DNA of 64,000 nucleotides from JAJRRS01 sp965230275 (lineage in GTDB: Bacteria; Planctomycetota; Phycisphaerae; Phycisphaerales; Phycisphaeraceae), in NCBI GenBank assembly GCA_965230275.1, contig CBDDKO010000002.1, forward strand, positions 3,038,001-3,102,000. Direction: 5' to 3'. Within the stretch, counting starts at the first letter, position 1. Each line of letters starts with the position of its first letter. Below are positions 63,242 to 64,000 of the stretch, in pieces. The notes below the pieces were generated by a model that was given only the letters and a program-made list of their open reading frames with translations, made no database searches and was not told the origin of the DNA. A program made the position numbers and the translations under genes.

Positions 63242-63519
63242 AACCCAGTTAGAATGCGCCCACGGATAACAAGCAATGCCAGCGCATGTGTGTAAAAAAA
63301 TACTATGTAGAGAGCGCGTAGGCCCCCGATCAATACAAATAGGTTGGTCAGGTTAACTATAAACGGGTGGTCGTAAAACATCAACAACATTTCGGGATAA
63401 TTCCCAATATTGTGGCGCGGTGCCTCGGCGCTTCTTGTGTATAAAGGCGGCATTGCACGACCCGTTGGTGTCCGCCATTTAGAATTCACATGAGTACTAC
63501 GGCGGCGCCAGTTCGCCAT
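63229..63519 (-). CDS. small membrane ORF, possibly a remnant
   Basis: The 96-residue frame has a random basic start and two hydrophobic segments (HPFIVNLTNLFVLIGGLRAL and YIVFFYTHALALLVIRGRIL). The end weakly recalls MAPEG-type membrane proteins (GNYPEMLLMFYD), but without the first half of that fold. It could be a degenerate gene. It lies upstream of the fibre gene on the same strand, in A/T-rich DNA. Confidence 0.35.
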   Translation of the reverse strand: MANWRRRSTHVNSKWRTPTGRAMPPLYTRSAEAPRHNIGNYPEMLLMFYDHPFIVNLTNLFVLIGGLRALYIVFFYTHALALLVIRGRILTGLSCV

Positions 63520-63582
63520 TTAATGTATCTAAATCGCACATGTGATATATTTGAATATTGGAATCCCGGGAGACTTCTAGCC

Positions 63583-64000
63583 ATGTCACACCCTATCCTG
63601 ATTATCCACGGCTGGTCGGATGCCAGCCGATCTTTTCGACGGCTCGCTGAATATGTGCGGTCGGTGACAGGCCAAGCTGTTGATACGATCAATCTTGCTG
63701 ACTGGATGAGCCTTGACGACGACGTTACCTACGTGGACCTGGTCCACGCCATGCAGCGAGCATGGGTTGCCAAGCAACTACCCCAGGACCCGCGCTCGAT
63801 CGATGTGATTGTCCACAGCACGGGCAGCCTGGTCACGCGTGACTGGATGTCCACATTCTTCAAGGCGGAAACCTGCCCTATCCACCGCTTCTTGATGCTT
63901 GCGCCCGCTAACTTTGGTTCGCCCTTGGCCCATAAGGGGCGAGCCTGGACGGGTCGCTTGGCTAAAGGGTATAAGTCCCGCTTCGAGACCGGCTATCACA
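63583..64000 (+). CDS. alpha/beta hydrolase (lipase-like), 5' part cut by right edge
   Basis: From the ATG at 63583 the frame is open to the window end (139 codons). It begins MSHPILIIHGWSDASRSF, the oxyanion-hole HGW motif, and continues to the nucleophile elbow VIVHSTGSLVTRDW, where Ser in HSTGS is the likely catalytic residue. LMLAPANFGSPLAHKGRA is typical of lipases and PGAP1-like esterases. No signal peptide is seen. The catalytic Asp and His, if present, lie outside. Confidence 0.78.
   Translation, partial: MSHPILIIHGWSDASRSFRRLAEYVRSVTGQAVDTINLADWMSLDDDVTYVDLVHAMQRAWVAKQLPQDPRSIDVIVHSTGSLVTRDWMSTFFKAETCPIHRFLMLAPANFGSPLAHKGRAWTGRLAKGYKSRFETGYH

Overview
The window looks like chromosomal DNA of a diderm, peptidoglycan-making bacterium, most probably a planctomycete of the Phycisphaerae type. 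This is inferred from gene content, not a match to a named strain. The signs are moderately high G+C with weak ribosome sites, a MurE with the DNPR signature of meso-diaminopimelate addition, menaquinone synthesis by the futalosine route (MqnD), CheX-type chemotaxis, a lone prepilin-like protein, a FHA protein and a very long serine-rich Rhs/YD protein. No rRNA, tRNA or CRISPR array was found.

Layout. 1-916 (minus) is the 5' part of a phage portal gene cut by the left edge. 1.2-20.1 kb is ordinary chromosome: a sigma-54 activator, a DUF2062 membrane protein, RNase R, Lgt, a peptide ABC permease with its binding protein, a tandem FKBP, a PilZ-receiver-Hpt protein, murE-murF-mraY and a prepilin-like protein. 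20.5-26.1 kb is a phage-like control and DNA-packaging module. A CI/LexA-type repressor faces a palindromic operator and a near-consensus promoter, which drives an HTH protein, an ABC-type ATPase, a GNAT protein, a ParB-like protein and the small and large terminase subunits. 26.1-30.0 kb carries FHA, ArnT-like, MqnD and lipoprotein genes. 30.3-37.7 kb is one chemotaxis operon: cheW, cheR, cheA, cheX, cheY, a FapA/DUF342 gene and cheB. 37.8-40.8 kb holds parB with two parS sites, a histidine kinase, and mraZ behind a 10-bp-periodic operator. 40.8-43.2 kb is almost gene-free, with three intrinsic terminators, a short inverted-repeat element and a repeat cluster that may be a replication origin.

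43.2-44.7 kb holds a DDE integrase coupled to a small conserved gene. 44.7-63.1 kb (minus) reads like one late operon of phage or toxin character. In transcription order it has a DUF2793/YadA-head-like fibre, a small helical protein, three paralogues sharing a 52-residue N-terminus with different C-terminal parts, a GT25-sulfotransferase fusion, a glycosyltransferase-methyltransferase fusion, a 2406-residue Rhs protein ending in an HExxH domain, a small membrane protein (candidate immunity), a start-less HINT-ADP-ribosyltransferase module, its likely immunity gene, and an older start-less Rhs tail fragment. The window ends in a truncated alpha/beta hydrolase gene.

The most interesting reading is that portal, packaging module and fibre/toxin operon are three parts of one domesticated particle system, like a gene transfer agent or toxin-loaded phage relic, scattered among housekeeping genes. 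The pieces are seen directly; their common function is inference. The Rhs locus separately shows a textbook series of displaced toxin tips.
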